Positions 36,860-49,582 of a stretch of DNA of 64,000 bases are shown here, one piece after another. The DNA comes from Phylloscopus collybita (taxonomy: Eukaryota; Chordata; Aves; Passeriformes; Phylloscopidae): assembly GCA_027886175.1 (NCBI GenBank), contig JAJNNQ010000130.1, positions 12,913,501-12,977,500 on the forward strand. Direction: 5' to 3'. The translations under genes were made by a program, and so were the position numbers. The notes under the pieces were generated by a model, which was given only the letters and a program-made list of their open reading frames with translations, did no database searches and was not told where the DNA came from. Position 1 is the first letter of the stretch; each line of letters begins with the position of its first letter.

Positions 36860-37733
36860 CTGGTGACCTGTCATTAGTGGGGTTCCACAGAAGTTCATTT
36901 TAGCCCCTTTGCTCCTCAGCATCTGAATAAATGACTTGGACTGAAAGGGATAGTGAGCAAGGTCACAGATGACACAAAATTGGGAGAAGCAGAATCTCTT
37001 GAAGGCAAAGAGACCTGGACAAATTAGACAACTGGACAATCACCAACCAAATGAAGTTCAACAAGGAAAAGTGCCAGATTCTACAGATAGGATGGGGCAA
37101 CCATGGATATACATAGACTGAGAATGAAAGGCTGGAAAGCAGTGCCACAAAAAGGGACCTGGGGCTCGTGGTCAATGGCAAGTTGAACATGAACCAGCAG
37201 TGCCCTGGTAGCCAGGAGGGCCAACCCCATCCTGGGGTCACCAGGCACAGCAGGGACAGCTAGGCAAGGGAGGGGATTGTCCTCTCTGCTCTGCTCTGGG
37301 GCAGCCTCATCTCCAGTGCTGGGGGCAGTTTGGGGTGCCACAGGGATAAAAAAAGACATCAAGTGTTCGAAGGAGGGCAAGAAATATTGTGAAGGGCCTT
37401 GAGCACAAGCAGTCTGAGAAGTAGCTGATGTCATTTGGTTTGTTCAGAAGAGGAGGCTGAAGGGGGAACCTCATCACTGTCTCCAATTTCCACGTGAGGG
37501 GAAGACAGTGATCTCTCCTGTGGTGACCAGTGACTTGACCCCAGGGAACAGCCTGGGATTGTGCCAGGGGAGATTTAAGTTAGATATGAGAATAAGCTTC
37601 TACACCCAGAGGGTGGTTGGCCACTAGAAGAGGCTCCCCAGGTTCATGGCACCAAGCCTGATAGAGTTCAAGAAGCTTTTGGGGTAATGCTCTTCTGCAC
37701 ATAGGTGTTAGTCTTGGGGATGGCCTTGTGCTC
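36860..37733 (+). mobile_element. CR1 LINE fragment with reverse-transcriptase remnant, plus strand
   Basis: Codons at 36,879-36,941 read GVPQKFILAPLLLSI, a stop, then INDLD. This corresponds to the CR1 reverse-transcriptase block GVPQ...LF-IFINDLD that precedes the catalytic FADD/YADD-type region. Downstream come further pol remnants and then the 3' region (ACACCCAGAGGGTGGTTGGC, CCAAGCCTGATAGAGTTCAAG, AGTCTTGGGGATGG). Stops and frameshifts break the frame, so it is a dead copy. It stops about 60 bp short of the expected 3' terminus and abuts an opposite-strand CR1. Confidence 0.92.
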
Positions 37734-38140
37734 TGATTGCTTCCCTAAGGAGCCTGTTCCAGTGCACATTCACCCTCTGGATGAAAAACCTTTTCCTGAT
37801 ATCCAACATAAACCTCCCCTGACTCAGCTTCATGCTATTCCCTCAAATCCTGTCCCTGGCCATGAGAGTGAAGAGATCAGTGCCTGCCCTTCTGCTTCTC
37901 CTTGTGAGGATGTTGAAGTCTGCAGTGAGGTCTGCCCTGAGTCTCCTCTTCTCCAGGCTGAACACAAATCTCCTCCTAAGGCTTTCTCTCCAGATCCTTC
38001 ACCATCCTCCCGTTCCTCCTTTGCATGCTCTCTAATAACTAAAGCTCTTTCTAATATTGTGTTGCCCAAAACTGGCTGCAGTATGCAGTATTCAAGGTGA
38101 GGCTGCACCAGTGCTGCACAGAGTGGGGCAATCAGAGGTG
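37734..38140 (-). mobile_element. CR1 LINE fragment, minus strand, tail-to-tail with its neighbour
   Basis: On the minus strand, 38,118 to 38,086 encodes AALVQPHLEYC, the conserved C-terminal peptide of CR1 reverse transcriptase. It is followed by the same 3' region as the copy at 23.9-24.4 kb (GCCTTAGGAGGAG, ATTTGTGTTCAGCCTGGAG, ATCTCTTCACTCTCATGGCC). Its 3' end is missing by about 140 bp relative to that copy, and it joins the plus-strand CR1 at about 37,733. The 131-codon plus-strand frame here (37,705-38,100) is antisense and not a gene. Confidence 0.92.
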
Positions 38141-41100
38141 AATAAAACATGGTTGAGCTATACATACAAAGCAATACATGAAATGTTATACCTTGAAAAT
38201 AAAAACTAAAAGTCTGACCATGACAAAAAGCACAGAATGTTTTGTTACTTCTGAAGAATAATGCCCTCTTATAGCTATCACAAACAACCTGATTGAGGTA
38301 CTAACTTCTCCAGCTGATGATTTTGGTACTGGTACTTCATTCTTCCCTGAGCTTTGTGTTTTTTTCAGCTTCCAGGTCAAAGTTTTCTGCTCTCATTGAG
38401 CTAAAATAAAGAGGCAAATCCAAGAATTGCTCCCAGACAAAAGCTACTAGGGAAAGAGATCTGGCTGGCCTTTACCTCAGACACAAAAATAAATGGCACA
38501 TGGAGTCTTTTCCCCATCCAACTGCAGTTCCTCTGACAAAGGAAAAACAGCAGTGTTAAATAGACTAAAGTAAATGACTTTTCCTTCTGTTTTGAATAAA
38601 CCCAGTTATACAAGAACACTACTCTTAAAGTACTTTAGGTTCTACTTTATACAATTGGATTTTGAGTTTGTGAGTGATACAGGTCAATGGCTTAATAATA
38701 TACTCCACAAATGGAAGTACAATCTCAGCAAATTCACAAGGATATAATTATAGATGTGCCATGAGGAGAAACAGCAAAAATATGAATCAAATTCAAACCA
38801 AGTATTCATCTTTTTTGCAATTCTCTTTTCAATTTTCCAAATCACCAGATTAAAGTACTGCGCAAAGAAATTAGTGATGAGAAAAAGCTTATTAGATCAT
38901 ATTGTATTTGTCCTTGGCAATATAAAATTGCTCTCTACAGCAGGTATCTCAGTGCTTAGTTCTGAATGACCAAAAAGAAAGAGGTTACTGATCTAGGTTA
39001 CTGTGACAGAAAAATACTTTTATTGAAATAAAAGAAAGAGTTGTGACTTTATATTTCATCTAGTGTTTCCTTTGCTCAGCTTAATCCTATCTTTCACATC
39101 TCCTCTGACCTTCCAAAATATTTGTCTTGCTTTTGACTGGCATTTATCTGAAGTAAAGAGTTTTCATCTTGTCCTCCTACAAGATGAAAGAATTCAATAA
39201 TTAAGCATGTAGATTTTTTGGGGGGTGACTTTTCTTTTTTAGGCACAGATGGATCTGTAATAAGTAATAATGGCAAATGCAATTTTTCTATTATCCTAAC
39301 ATTTTAACAGGGGACAAATTATTAACTCGGAATTAATAAGCATCAATATCTTTGCAAATTATAACTTCCTGAATATACATCAGAATTTTTTTGTCATCAC
39401 ATCACAGTGGTAATTCACAGTCATCTTCACCCAACCCTTTATTTTTCTAAGCTACTGATTGCATTCAGTCAAGCCCACAGAATGTTATCTGATTTTCCTT
39501 CAAGTTATTATTTTTTCCATTAAAAATCACTTTTTAAGCTTGCCTAATACTAAGATCAGACCGTCAAGCGTGCAGTTACTCAAACCTCATTGACTCTTTC
39601 ATAGAGATAAAAAGGTTAGTAATGTGAGCTGTATTTTTACAGGTTGAAGTTGTTTGATTTTTTAAAAGTAGTTTTTAATTCTACAATTAAAATATAGATC
39701 ATGTTACAAACACAAAGTAAGGCTGGCAAATTTTTATAATGACAACATAAATCATACGCATAATCACATTATATTTTTATAACTAGCACATAATTACTTT
39801 TTAACATAAATTTTCAGTGGTTGCAAACCATTTACTGAAGTAGTCCTTGAATATTAACAATCCAATAAAACACAGGGATTTTATTGCTCATCCCATTTTT
39901 ACCCTACAGAAGGCTCAAGGAAAAGATGTTATTTCCTCAAAGCAGAAATATTTTCCCCGTGAGCACTATTTTTAAGGTGGGGCAATATGATTAAGCTGCT
40001 TTTAAAAAGAACTTCTAGCCTGTGACTATCCTTATGGGGAAGGGTTTTCCCTCCTGTAGCCTCAAAATGAAGGTTAACAGGGGAGCTTTTGGCAATGCTC
40101 ACACTGCGAAGTCTCCATCAGATGCTGGGTGGAGCATTTTAACCCCAGTCCTCCAGAAGGGTGTGTCTAAATACCTTGCAAGGATTTTGTCTCCCAACTG
40201 TCCAAGTCACAGACAGTAACAGGATTTTATATTGACTGTGCCTTTCATCTGTCCTTCATTAAAGGGATTCATCCTGGTCTTAAACACCAATTAGGAGGGT
40301 TTTTTTTCCTGTAATATTTTTGAGAATAACTGGAATGAGAGATTTGCAATGGCATGTTGTTAAAACTAAGAATACACAGTACTTTGTAAATTTGTTTTTT
40401 GAAAGAGTCATTCAAATTACAGAAATATCAGTAATATTGATGGATCGCCTAAATTTTATACCCAAATAAAAAAACCATAGGAGGTGAATAGCAGTTCTTA
40501 AAGCATCAGTGCAATCAACAATAACTGTAGTTATTTTTCTCACTGAGATTTCTTCTGTCTCCCAATTTTACATGCAGTTAGCCTAAGAGAAACATTTGGG
40601 AATTAAGAGAGATCCAAGATCTCTGTAGAATAAAGGTCATACCTTATGGGTTCAGATTCTTTGAACAGCTGAATTCTACTGGAAATAATTGTGCCAGTAA
40701 GTACAAAAGTATATCTTCAGTCTGGCCCACTTCTCCAATATCCTGGGTGTTCTGAAGTGTAAAGTTTTTAAAGTATTTTAAAGTATGAAATAAATATTTT
40801 CTGTTGTAGAACACGGCATTGTCTGTCATTGTACCTCTACAGAACCTGGCATACATATACTGAGCCTTACTTTGTGTCTCCTGCCTATAACCAAATTGTT
40901 TCTGACAAATCTGACCTCTGAGCAGTTGTTAAAACTGTTAAGTCATTCAAATGATAGAGAAGGAAAATAAAAAGAGTCCATTAGAAAAGAAAAAAAAAAG
41001 AAAAAAAAAATTAAAAAGCCCCACCTTTTTTTTTTTTCCTTCCTCAAATATGGAAACACCATTCTATGCAACCATGATGAGAACAGACCTCACTTTGCCA

Positions 41101-42087
41101 GCATTCTCCCATTACCTGGGAAAAGACAAAAAAAAAATCACATCATGGACTATGGGAGGCCTTTTATCCAGAGAAAGAGTAGTCTAATTCAACAGCTCCC
41201 ATCTTAGTGAAAATCTCACATCAGAGCACTCAGCTGGAGAACCCTCGAAAACAGAGACAACTCTCATCAGCAATCTGCCAATAATATGATCACTCTGACA
41301 ATTTTTCCAACAGTGCTCTTATATTTGGAGGCTTTACTAAAGCATCAGCTCTAGGAGCTAGATGTTTTGTGAGGCTCTTAGCTTCTATTTTTAAGCTAAG
41401 TTTTCAAGATCTCACAATTCATCCACAAAAATCCAGAAGGGACTGGCTTGATCATTTTTACCTCTTGTACATCATTCCAGGATTTCCCTCAACTTGTTCA
41501 AACTTGAAACAGAGAATTATTTTTGAAGTGAAAGTTTCTGTGATATAAATTCCATCACTGCATCATTTCAGACAGATTTGAGAAGATTGAGTTCATTTGC
41601 CCAATTAAGAAATGAGAAAAATAAATAGGAACATGTAATTTTAAAAAAGAGGAGTTTTTAATCTTATATATATATATATATATTATTTTTGGAGGTGGAT
41701 ATAGTTAGGGAGATTTTATTAGTAATTTCTTGGAGTTGCTAATATTTTGGGTGAGAACCATATGCTTTACACTTTTAAGAAACATATTCAAAAGCTGGCC
41801 CTGTATATTAGTTTTTCTCACTAAAATATATGTAAGAGGCATAGAAAAGAAAAATGTTTTTTTGAAGTCACAAACTTTTGCCACCTTTTATGGATTATCA
41901 TATTGGCTGCTCTGGTGTTAACAAGAGAGTATTTGATCACTAGAGAAATTATTTCTAGACAACTGACAGAAAGTGGAAGAAATTTTAGACTGACTACTTA
42001 TATTTTCCTCATTCAAATCTAACAGCTTATGATATTGAAGAAATACTTTCTACACAGATATGTGGTAAAAGATTAAAAGTAATTGAC
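38141..42087. other. unannotated AT-rich sequence
   Basis: No gene recognised. A/G-rich and T-rich low-complexity patches lie at about 40,985-41,040, and a (TA)9 run at 41,665-41,682. Confidence 0.5.
41665..41682. repeat. (TA)n microsatellite
   Basis: Nine TA units in an AT-rich context. Confidence 0.9.
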
Positions 42088-42113
42088 AAATCTTCACCAA
42101 GTGAAGATTTTTC
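42085..42113. repeat. hairpin with 10-bp perfect stem and 3-nt loop
   Basis: AAATCTTCAC (42,088-42,097) and GTGAAGATTT (42,101-42,110) are exact reverse complements around CAA. Pairing extends to 13 bp on each side with a single mismatch. It is a tight, stable potential stem-loop in otherwise unremarkable sequence. Confidence 0.85.
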
Positions 42114-44788
42114 AAACAATTTCTGCAGTTTATATTACACGTTAAAGGAACAGATATTAATAAAAACTTGCAAGTAATTAAATTCTTGATTTGAGCTTAT
42201 GGAAATTCAGGAAAACATAATTGAAGCATTTGGTTTTTTTCTCTATATTTGGTCAATATCAGGACCCTCTCAGAGCCTTACTTAACAATTCCCAAACTGA
42301 TTCAAGAATCTAGAATACTGAACACTTCTTGGTAACTTTTGATCTCTTCCTGTATAGGTTCCAATGTCTTCTTTGGTCTGGACTATTTTATATAAGGCTA
42401 GAAGTGTTCTTAGTCCTGCAACTCGTGGAGCTTCCTGCATAGTTGCCTGTGCTGGCAGCTGATTAGATTCAATAATGGCTTTTTTTTTTCATTACCAGTC
42501 CAATCTTATTAATGCAGACAGTATTGGGATAATAAAGGTCCAATTATTTTCAATGCTTATTAAAAAATAAACTTTTTTTTTCCAGTTTGCAATTAACTAT
42601 GAACATATTTTGGTGTGAATTACACTTTCCTGCATAATTTGTCATACAGCCATAGCAGTTTTTCCTTGCACAATCATTTTCATCACAGACTGTTACAATC
42701 TTTTAAAGTACACATAAAATCTTAGTGCACAGAAAATCCTTCTGATATTTTACCCAATATGGAAAAAAAAAAAAAAAAATCTCTGTCTGTGTTCTGAGCA
42801 TCCTTCTCAGGATGGCTATCTTGAAATTAAAGTTAATGTTATCTAGGTACATGAAACTGCTGAAAACACAACAGTTGTTTTGCCAGATTACAACAAAGGT
42901 AGAATTTCAGCTTGTGTAAATATGGCAGGGCAAAAAAGTAACTCACTGATTTCTGATACAGTTAACCTCTCACATTTAGAGTTAAATTAAGGAGGAACCA
43001 CAAGAGGAATACGTAGAGCATCTCTGTTGATTTTCTAACTACTCAAACATGAAAAATTGCTTTTCATAATGCTAGACTTTACTATACCAGCTCCTTCAAC
43101 TTTATGCTCATTAAAAATGTATAATTCAATATTTCACAGCATACTGCACTCTCTTCTTTGACACATAACCTTTTGTAAAAACAGGAGAACAAAAATTTGA
43201 AGATAATAAGGTGATGAGTCAGGTGTTTCTCTGTTGGAGAGAACAGGATGCAATTCTTCACATATATTGGACATTTCTAATATCTGAAAGCTTCAGAAAC
43301 TGGTGTTACAGATAAGAAAATGTGACTAATTTAAGGAAGTAATAATCCATTTCAATTAACAAGAGTTTTAATTAGTATTTAATAAAGTCCACACACTTGA
43401 TGACTTAACTAGATCTTATGCATCTTTTCTGTAACAAGTAGTTTGCCATGACAGTGATTAGAGTACCAGCAGCTCAGTTATTCCAGCTGTATTATTGGAA
43501 GGCATTTGTGAAAGTCATGCTCTTCAAACGTATAATATAAGGGCACATAATTTAATTAAAAGTCAAATTTAGGTTGAGGGAACAGCTTAACACACAAGCC
43601 AAGCAAACTGTGCTATAACTGCAAATGTCATGTAAATATTAAGAATTATTGACCTTGGCTTTCCTTGGTAAGTATTTTTTTAAATATAAAATGTTTCATT
43701 AAAAGGTATTAAAAGAATTACACTGTCCTAAAAGCACACATAACTGCTTTGTTTTCATGTTGTCACTCCACTTTTCCTATGATGAAAAATAGTAGTCTCC
43801 AGATCAAGGTGAGTACTGATTGGAACGAACTTTATGCTACAAGCTAGTTTAAATGCTTTGGATCACTGGAACTATGTCTAGTTTGTTAAAGAGCAGTAAT
43901 TAGCTCTGTGGAGTTCTGTTATATCCACACACATAATACACTGTCCCAAGTTTCTCGTTTTTTTCTTTTCCTCCACTCATTGAATTTGATCAAAATTTAT
44001 ATAAAACAAATCTTCCTTATCCATATGGATGTGAGATACATGCAGGAACCCCTGAAGTATTTCATATGGCATTGTTTTCTTCATTCCATAAAATCACATA
44101 GCTCCATCATTGGTCAACAGTCTCAAATAAAACAGCTGCTCCTTTTTACTTGGAAAAGAAAGTTTGAGGTAAAAAGAGTGTTTGAAGCAAACACCTTTCA
44201 TCTCGAACCGCTGGGAAAACGAAACCTGCAATGGTTTCCTTGAGTGGCTTAGTGCTGATTCACTGAAGTAAAAGTGAATCCTCCTGCTATGCCTTCCAGA
44301 GCTCTGAGCTTTAATGGTGCCTGGCACAGCGGTGCCATTAACAGCACCACTGATACATCACAGCCCTCTGCTTTCCAGGGGCAGGGACAGAAGGCTAATG
44401 CCAGATTGCTTATTAAAGGTACACCCGGCTGCAAAAGATGCACCAGATGAAACAATCCCCCAGCAGCCGTGTAATGAGGTACAGACAGCTGTAAGATTAT
44501 TTCAGAACTCTGAATGCAAAGATTAAAATCTGGTGGTGCTGCAGATGTTTTTTGTCATCCTCCCCGCAGCTGTTGTCACTGAAAATAGATCAGCCCTCCA
44601 ATGAGGCTGGAATGCAAATGGCTCAAAGTTTGGTTTTCCTTAAATGTTTTAGTGCATTGCTATCCCTAAATTACTCAAAGATGTTCGGATTAGGATGGCA
44701 GGAAATAAAACATTTTATGAACTCTTTCAGAAATATATTTAGACCTAAATATTTCTAAATATTTTTAGAAAAATCTGCTAGAAGTGAG
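42114..44788. other. unannotated sequence with two motif-dense patches
   Basis: No coding gene recognised. A run of 17 A lies at 42,763-42,779. Repeat-free patches at about 43,440-43,680 and 44,240-44,720 (the second GC-richer than the neighbourhood, with dyads such as GTGCCTGGCAC) look like candidates for non-coding regulatory elements, on composition only. Open frames of up to 111 codons lack recognisable domains. Confidence 0.4.
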
Positions 44789-44833
44789 ATTTTTTTTTTT
44801 TTTCTTTTTTTTTCTTTTTTTTTTTTCTTTCTG
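44789..44833. repeat. interrupted poly(T) tract
   Basis: T runs separated by single C residues. Confidence 0.9.
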
Positions 44834-47800
44834 GCAGTATCAAACCTTAATGTATTGGCAGAGGAAGAGCAGAAACTATTTCTCATTTGAAAAATAATCA
44901 CACATTGCATCAGTTGTGGTAGAATAACTCATGCCTTCTTTTAGACATCTCCATATTGGCACTGATGTAAAGTAGTCTCAGAGCAAGCATGGGACAGGGA
45001 TATAAAAATGTTACCTATGGAGGTAGAAAACTTATACAGGATTGTAGAGAAAAACCAAAGAGTATCTGACAACAAATGAAATTCCTGAATTCCCGAAGAT
45101 TCTGCCCTTTCACTTTCCCCTCACAGGGGTGAGACAGTTTTCAGCGAAATGAACCGCTGACACTTTTAAACACCACAATGAAACACAAGCAAGGAGATCT
45201 CCCTTATGGAAACCACTGGACTCTTTCCTGCTTTTTGTCCTGTAAAAAGACAAAAATTGTGCCTTTTGCAGTCCAGCCTTTTCACATTATTTTCTCCTGA
45301 TTGCATAGGCACACACCCATCAGCAGAAAAGTAAGGGAACGGCTCCATTTAGCCTAAAAGCAAGAAAATGCTCGTGATTGCCTTAAGCTATTCTTTTGTT
45401 GAGGCACGAGCAGAGAGACCTCTTCAATTGCCAGTGCCAGGAGCAATCCGAACAATCACATCACAAATTTATGGATTTTCACTTTGTAACCCGTCATGTA
45501 TCCTAGCCCAGGTACCACTTTGGCTGATTCAGGATGTAATTCCTAAGACAGTTAAAATGCAGAACACTTATTTTACATTAGAGGAAATATTTTGTAAATA
45601 TTTATAAAAAAACCCTTTTTGTGACAGTCTCTACAAAGAGACTCAAAAATAATACAAGATTTATCATCTCAAATATCAAAATTTACAAGAACCAACAGTA
45701 ACAAAGCCCCAGTCTAGTAGCAAGCAGTTTAAATAATAAAGAAAGATAAAAGTAGCTGATTTTTTTTTACTTCATAAAAGTAGCTGCCTTTTTTTTTTTT
45801 AAGGGGGAAGGACAGAGATCAGCAATTTGTTAGCTTCTATAAAACACTAAAATTGTTACCTCTGACATTATCCCTTAAACTATTTTACATTACATCCATC
45901 TCCCGTAAGATCTTCTCATCTGTATTCATAATTTTTTGACAGAATTTTCTCCCTCAATGCAAATTTCATTTTGCAGAAGAAAAATATAAAAAATATTCAA
46001 AACTGTATTGTATCAATGTTTCTATATTTTCAAAGGAGTTTTGCTTCATTTAAAAAAAATAAATTAAAATATCCATATATTTCAAGTTTTGCACAGAACA
46101 TTATAGAGTGAAATAAAGAAAAAAAGAAATCAAGACAAGTCTGTATGTTACTTTCAATCTTTTAATGTTCTGAGACCTGATCAAATCTCAGCAATTTTTA
46201 TGGCTGGGAAATTTGTATGGCTTGGAAATTTCCTTATTCCTCAACAGAAGAGCAATAATGCAAATGAAACACCAAATAAAAACCTCTGATTTTATCTAAC
46301 AAAACTCACTTTCTAGAAATAAAACATTCTAAAAGTTCTATATTGATTTTCTGAGACAAACATTTTCTCATAGTAAACTTGCTGATTTTTTTTTTTGTCT
46401 AAATCTACAATTTTATCTTTTCCAGAGGTTTCTCTCTCAAGAGGGAAAAATAGGCAGTAAAACTCAAAAACAAGTTGGCAAAGGAGTACAACCACATATG
46501 GCTCCAGACTGCAGCATTCATTAGGGAGTTATATTTTGGTGCCAGAGGAACAGAAAATGATCAGGTAGCCTACTCCAAATTTCAGTGCTGTGATATTTTT
46601 TGCTTCTGTAATGACCACAACAGAATACATTTCTTACATCACTGGGACTAGATCAGGTCTACTGACACCACTATGACACATTGACTTACACTTCACAGCC
46701 TGCACATCAGTCTTGGTTTATTCAGATCTATTTTCCATAGGAAAAAAAAAAAATCACCGCAAACAAACAAATCAAAAAAACAAAACCACCTCCAGAGAAA
46801 GGAAGTTACTTAAGATTTATAAACATGATTCTTCCACTGTGTTCAAACTCAGCTGCACTGAAACCAAACTTTGATTTCAGGTATTTTTATTCAAAGCAAT
46901 TAAATCTCTACAGCTCTTCTGAGAACAAACATGTACACATCAAAATACTTAAAACTGAAAAGAAAACTTTCATCTTCACAATAGCAAGCACTTTTAAATT
47001 ACTTTGCCATTTAATGGTACCTTAGTTGCACACCAAAATTAAGAAATCTACTTTCAGACAGCCTTGTTATTCTTTGTTCTACTTTCAGACATCCTTGTTA
47101 TTCTTCATAACAATCCCAAAGATGTCTCAGTGAAACTAGAGTTAAAGCATGCTTAGTGCTTTACAGGAAATCTCTTCCCAAAAACACAGTCCAATTAAGT
47201 GCCAAATGATCCCTTCAGGTCTCACCCATGTAAACCATACAAGGCTATAGAGATTTTTTGCAGTTGAAATTTAATGGGGGAAAAAAAAGAGCATTCATTA
47301 TTTGGTAAATCACAAATATACTTTTTTTTTCTAATTGAGTTCTTCTCATTTTGAAGTTTATCTCAATGCAACAGGTTGAATTACTAATGCAGAAAGAAAA
47401 AAGAAGAAAATCTCTGTAAGCCAGGAATTGGTGAAGGGCATGAAGGATGAACAGATTTTAGCTGTGGCATTTAACAGACAGAAAAATATAAAGTCATTCC
47501 AGAACAAGCTGTGGTCTACATTCAGAATGCCCTTCCTGAGAATTCAGTTTGTGTCTCCATCAGCTACTGTTTTGATAAATTTACTTAACACAAATAAGTT
47601 TACATACAAACACAGTAAGAGTGCTATTTTGCCTCTAGTTTTTAACTCACCAGGGAGACTTAAATATTTGCCTCCCACAGAACCAGTTTTGAATTGGACA
47701 GTGAACACAACAGACTTTCTGCTTAAATGTTGATTGATCATCAAATAAATATTATGCACATTAGAAGTTAATTTCTAAAATGTTAAACCCCAGCAAGCTG

Positions 47801-48960
47801 TAAGTTCCTAATCATCCTCTCTGTGGCATTTGTAGTCTAGACACCTCTTTTAAACCCCTTCTTAAACACATCCTTTTGAAATTAGGAATTGCTGAACTGT
47901 TTAGTCTTCCATGAAGTATCACACCTGTATCACAGCTCTGACCAGCCCTGTTGCCTTTGGTTTTTTGAAAGTGATTCTTCCAAACGCCGTAGTGAGCAGC
48001 CAGCCACTCACAACCTGGTTAAACCCTTTGCCAAAATCTACTCTCTTTGGATCATGTCTGATCTCTCCAGCAGTGCCTATCTTGGGCCTGGACAGTGTGA
48101 AAGCATTTCAGTGATAATTTAGATCCTTCAGCTTAGGATTTCCAACATTTCACTTAGAATTTGTCATGGACTCCATTACATAAAGATTAAGCACAACTTG
48201 AAAAACTGTGAGTTTAAAAGGCTACCTGACCTGCTTAAAGTTCTGTAAAAAAACAAAACTTCATATTTCACCATGTTGCTATGCAGGAAGCCTATGAAAG
48301 CACTTAGTAGAGGTGTTAGAATAACTCACAAGGAGAGTTACTCTACCAAAGCAAAACCAGAAGTGTTCACACTGAAATCGGCCCCTTACAAAAATTCCCA
48401 GCCTAATTTCCAGACCACAGAAGTGTGAGCAGTTTTACTTAGTAATGATACCCTCAAGGCACCATCTTTAAGTGGGTGCTACTGAAAGGAAGGCTGTCTC
48501 ACTGCAATTTCCAAGTGTTAAACATACTCACTTTTATAGGCAGAGGATATATTTAGATCTTAAAAGCACCTTTTGGAATTCAAATGTTGGTCTCCTGGAG
48601 ATTTTTTGTGTCCTGTATTGTTTGGTTGGTTTGCCTTGTTTTAAGGAAGTTATATTTCAAAATAAGGTAAATATCACAGAAAAATATTTATTTGAGATAG
48701 TGCTACACAGCCCATGCAGAATACTGTTGAAAAGATCTACACCTTACAGCAAGAAGTAGATTTTCACACCCTTACTCAACTTCAACTGCATTCTGTGTGA
48801 GTTAAAAGAAACTAGATTGTGCCCTTTAGACTGAGAAGATTTTGCATTTTTTTTTCTTTTTAAATTAACATTCTTAGTAATCCAGAGTAATGGCAAAAAC
48901 AATTGGGTTCAGAAGCCAGCAGTAAGTTTTGGTACAATGACACGTTGGATATTTTCAGGC
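44834..48960. other. unannotated AT-rich sequence
   Basis: No gene recognised. An A/C-rich simple repeat lies at about 46,741-46,790. The 101-codon frame at 47,428-47,733 has no family resemblance. The patch at about 45,370-45,600 is repeat-free and has conserved-element-like words (e.g. CACAAATTTATGGATTTTC). Confidence 0.45.
47048..47108. repeat. two-copy 31-bp tandem duplication
   Basis: Two adjacent copies with a 31-bp period share CTACTTTCAGACA and CCTTGTTATTCTT and differ at only a few positions. A recent local duplication, seen directly. Confidence 0.85.
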
Positions 48961-48974
48961 TTTTATTACTGTGG

Positions 48975-49098
48975 GTTTGTTTTTTTTGGTTGTTTGGTTT
49001 TTTGTTGTTGTTTTTTGTTGTTGTTTTTGTTTTGGGGTTTTTTGTTTGTTTTTTGGTTGGTTTTTGGTTTTGTTTGTTTGGTGTTTTTTTTTGTCGTT

Positions 49099-49146
<48 letters not shown>
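48975..49146. repeat. T/G-rich simple repeat ending in poly(T) of 46
   Basis: GTTT, GTTG and TTGG units with a few G runs lead into 46 consecutive T (49,101-49,146). The overlapping plus-strand frames rich in F, C, V and G are artefacts of this composition. It forms an inverted pair with the A/C-rich tract at 49,583-49,737. Confidence 0.92.
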
Positions 49147-49148
<2 letters not shown>

Positions 49149-49582
49149 AAGTATTTAGCTATTTTGCACCAGGCTTTTGTAACCCAATGAGCAAAATCCA
49201 TGTGATGTGCTGGAGTGCACCTGTACCATATTCACACTGCTACCTGGAAAGAACACCTGGAAAGAGTTAATCATACACTTTTGTGGACAGAAGTTCACCA
49301 CTGAGTCAACTAAAATATAGACCTTTTACTGAAAAAGCAGGCATTTGAATGATAGTTAGTGTTCACTCATTGGCCCAGAGTAAAAAGGATAGTAAAATCT
49401 TAGTACATAGGCTAGGCATACTGGAATTAAACTGCAGGATTAATCTTCTAGAAAAAAATTTTGATAAAATTTTGGTCTCTACTGAGATTGCATAAGAAAA
49501 CTGAAATCCATTTACGTTAACTAAATAGGCCATGCATCTTGTTTTCTATCTCAGTTCAAATCCTGTGCAATAATGCACAGGC
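49147..49582. other. spacer between inverted simple repeats
   Basis: About 435 bp of ordinary-looking AT-rich sequence between a T/G-rich tract and its A/C-rich counterpart. No transposon or gene recognised in it. Confidence 0.5.

Noticed and set aside
37705..38100. 131-codon plus-strand open frame, longest in the window
   Set aside because: It is antisense to a CR1 fragment whose minus strand encodes ALVQPHLEYC; the plus frame is a by-product.
42085..42113. MicroRNA precursor
   Set aside because: The stem is only 10-13 bp with a 3-nt loop, far shorter than a pre-miRNA hairpin.
48860..49270. Overlapping frames rich in F/V/C on the plus strand and K/N/T on the minus strand
   Set aside because: Generated by the T/G-rich repeat and 46-T homopolymer; no protein character.
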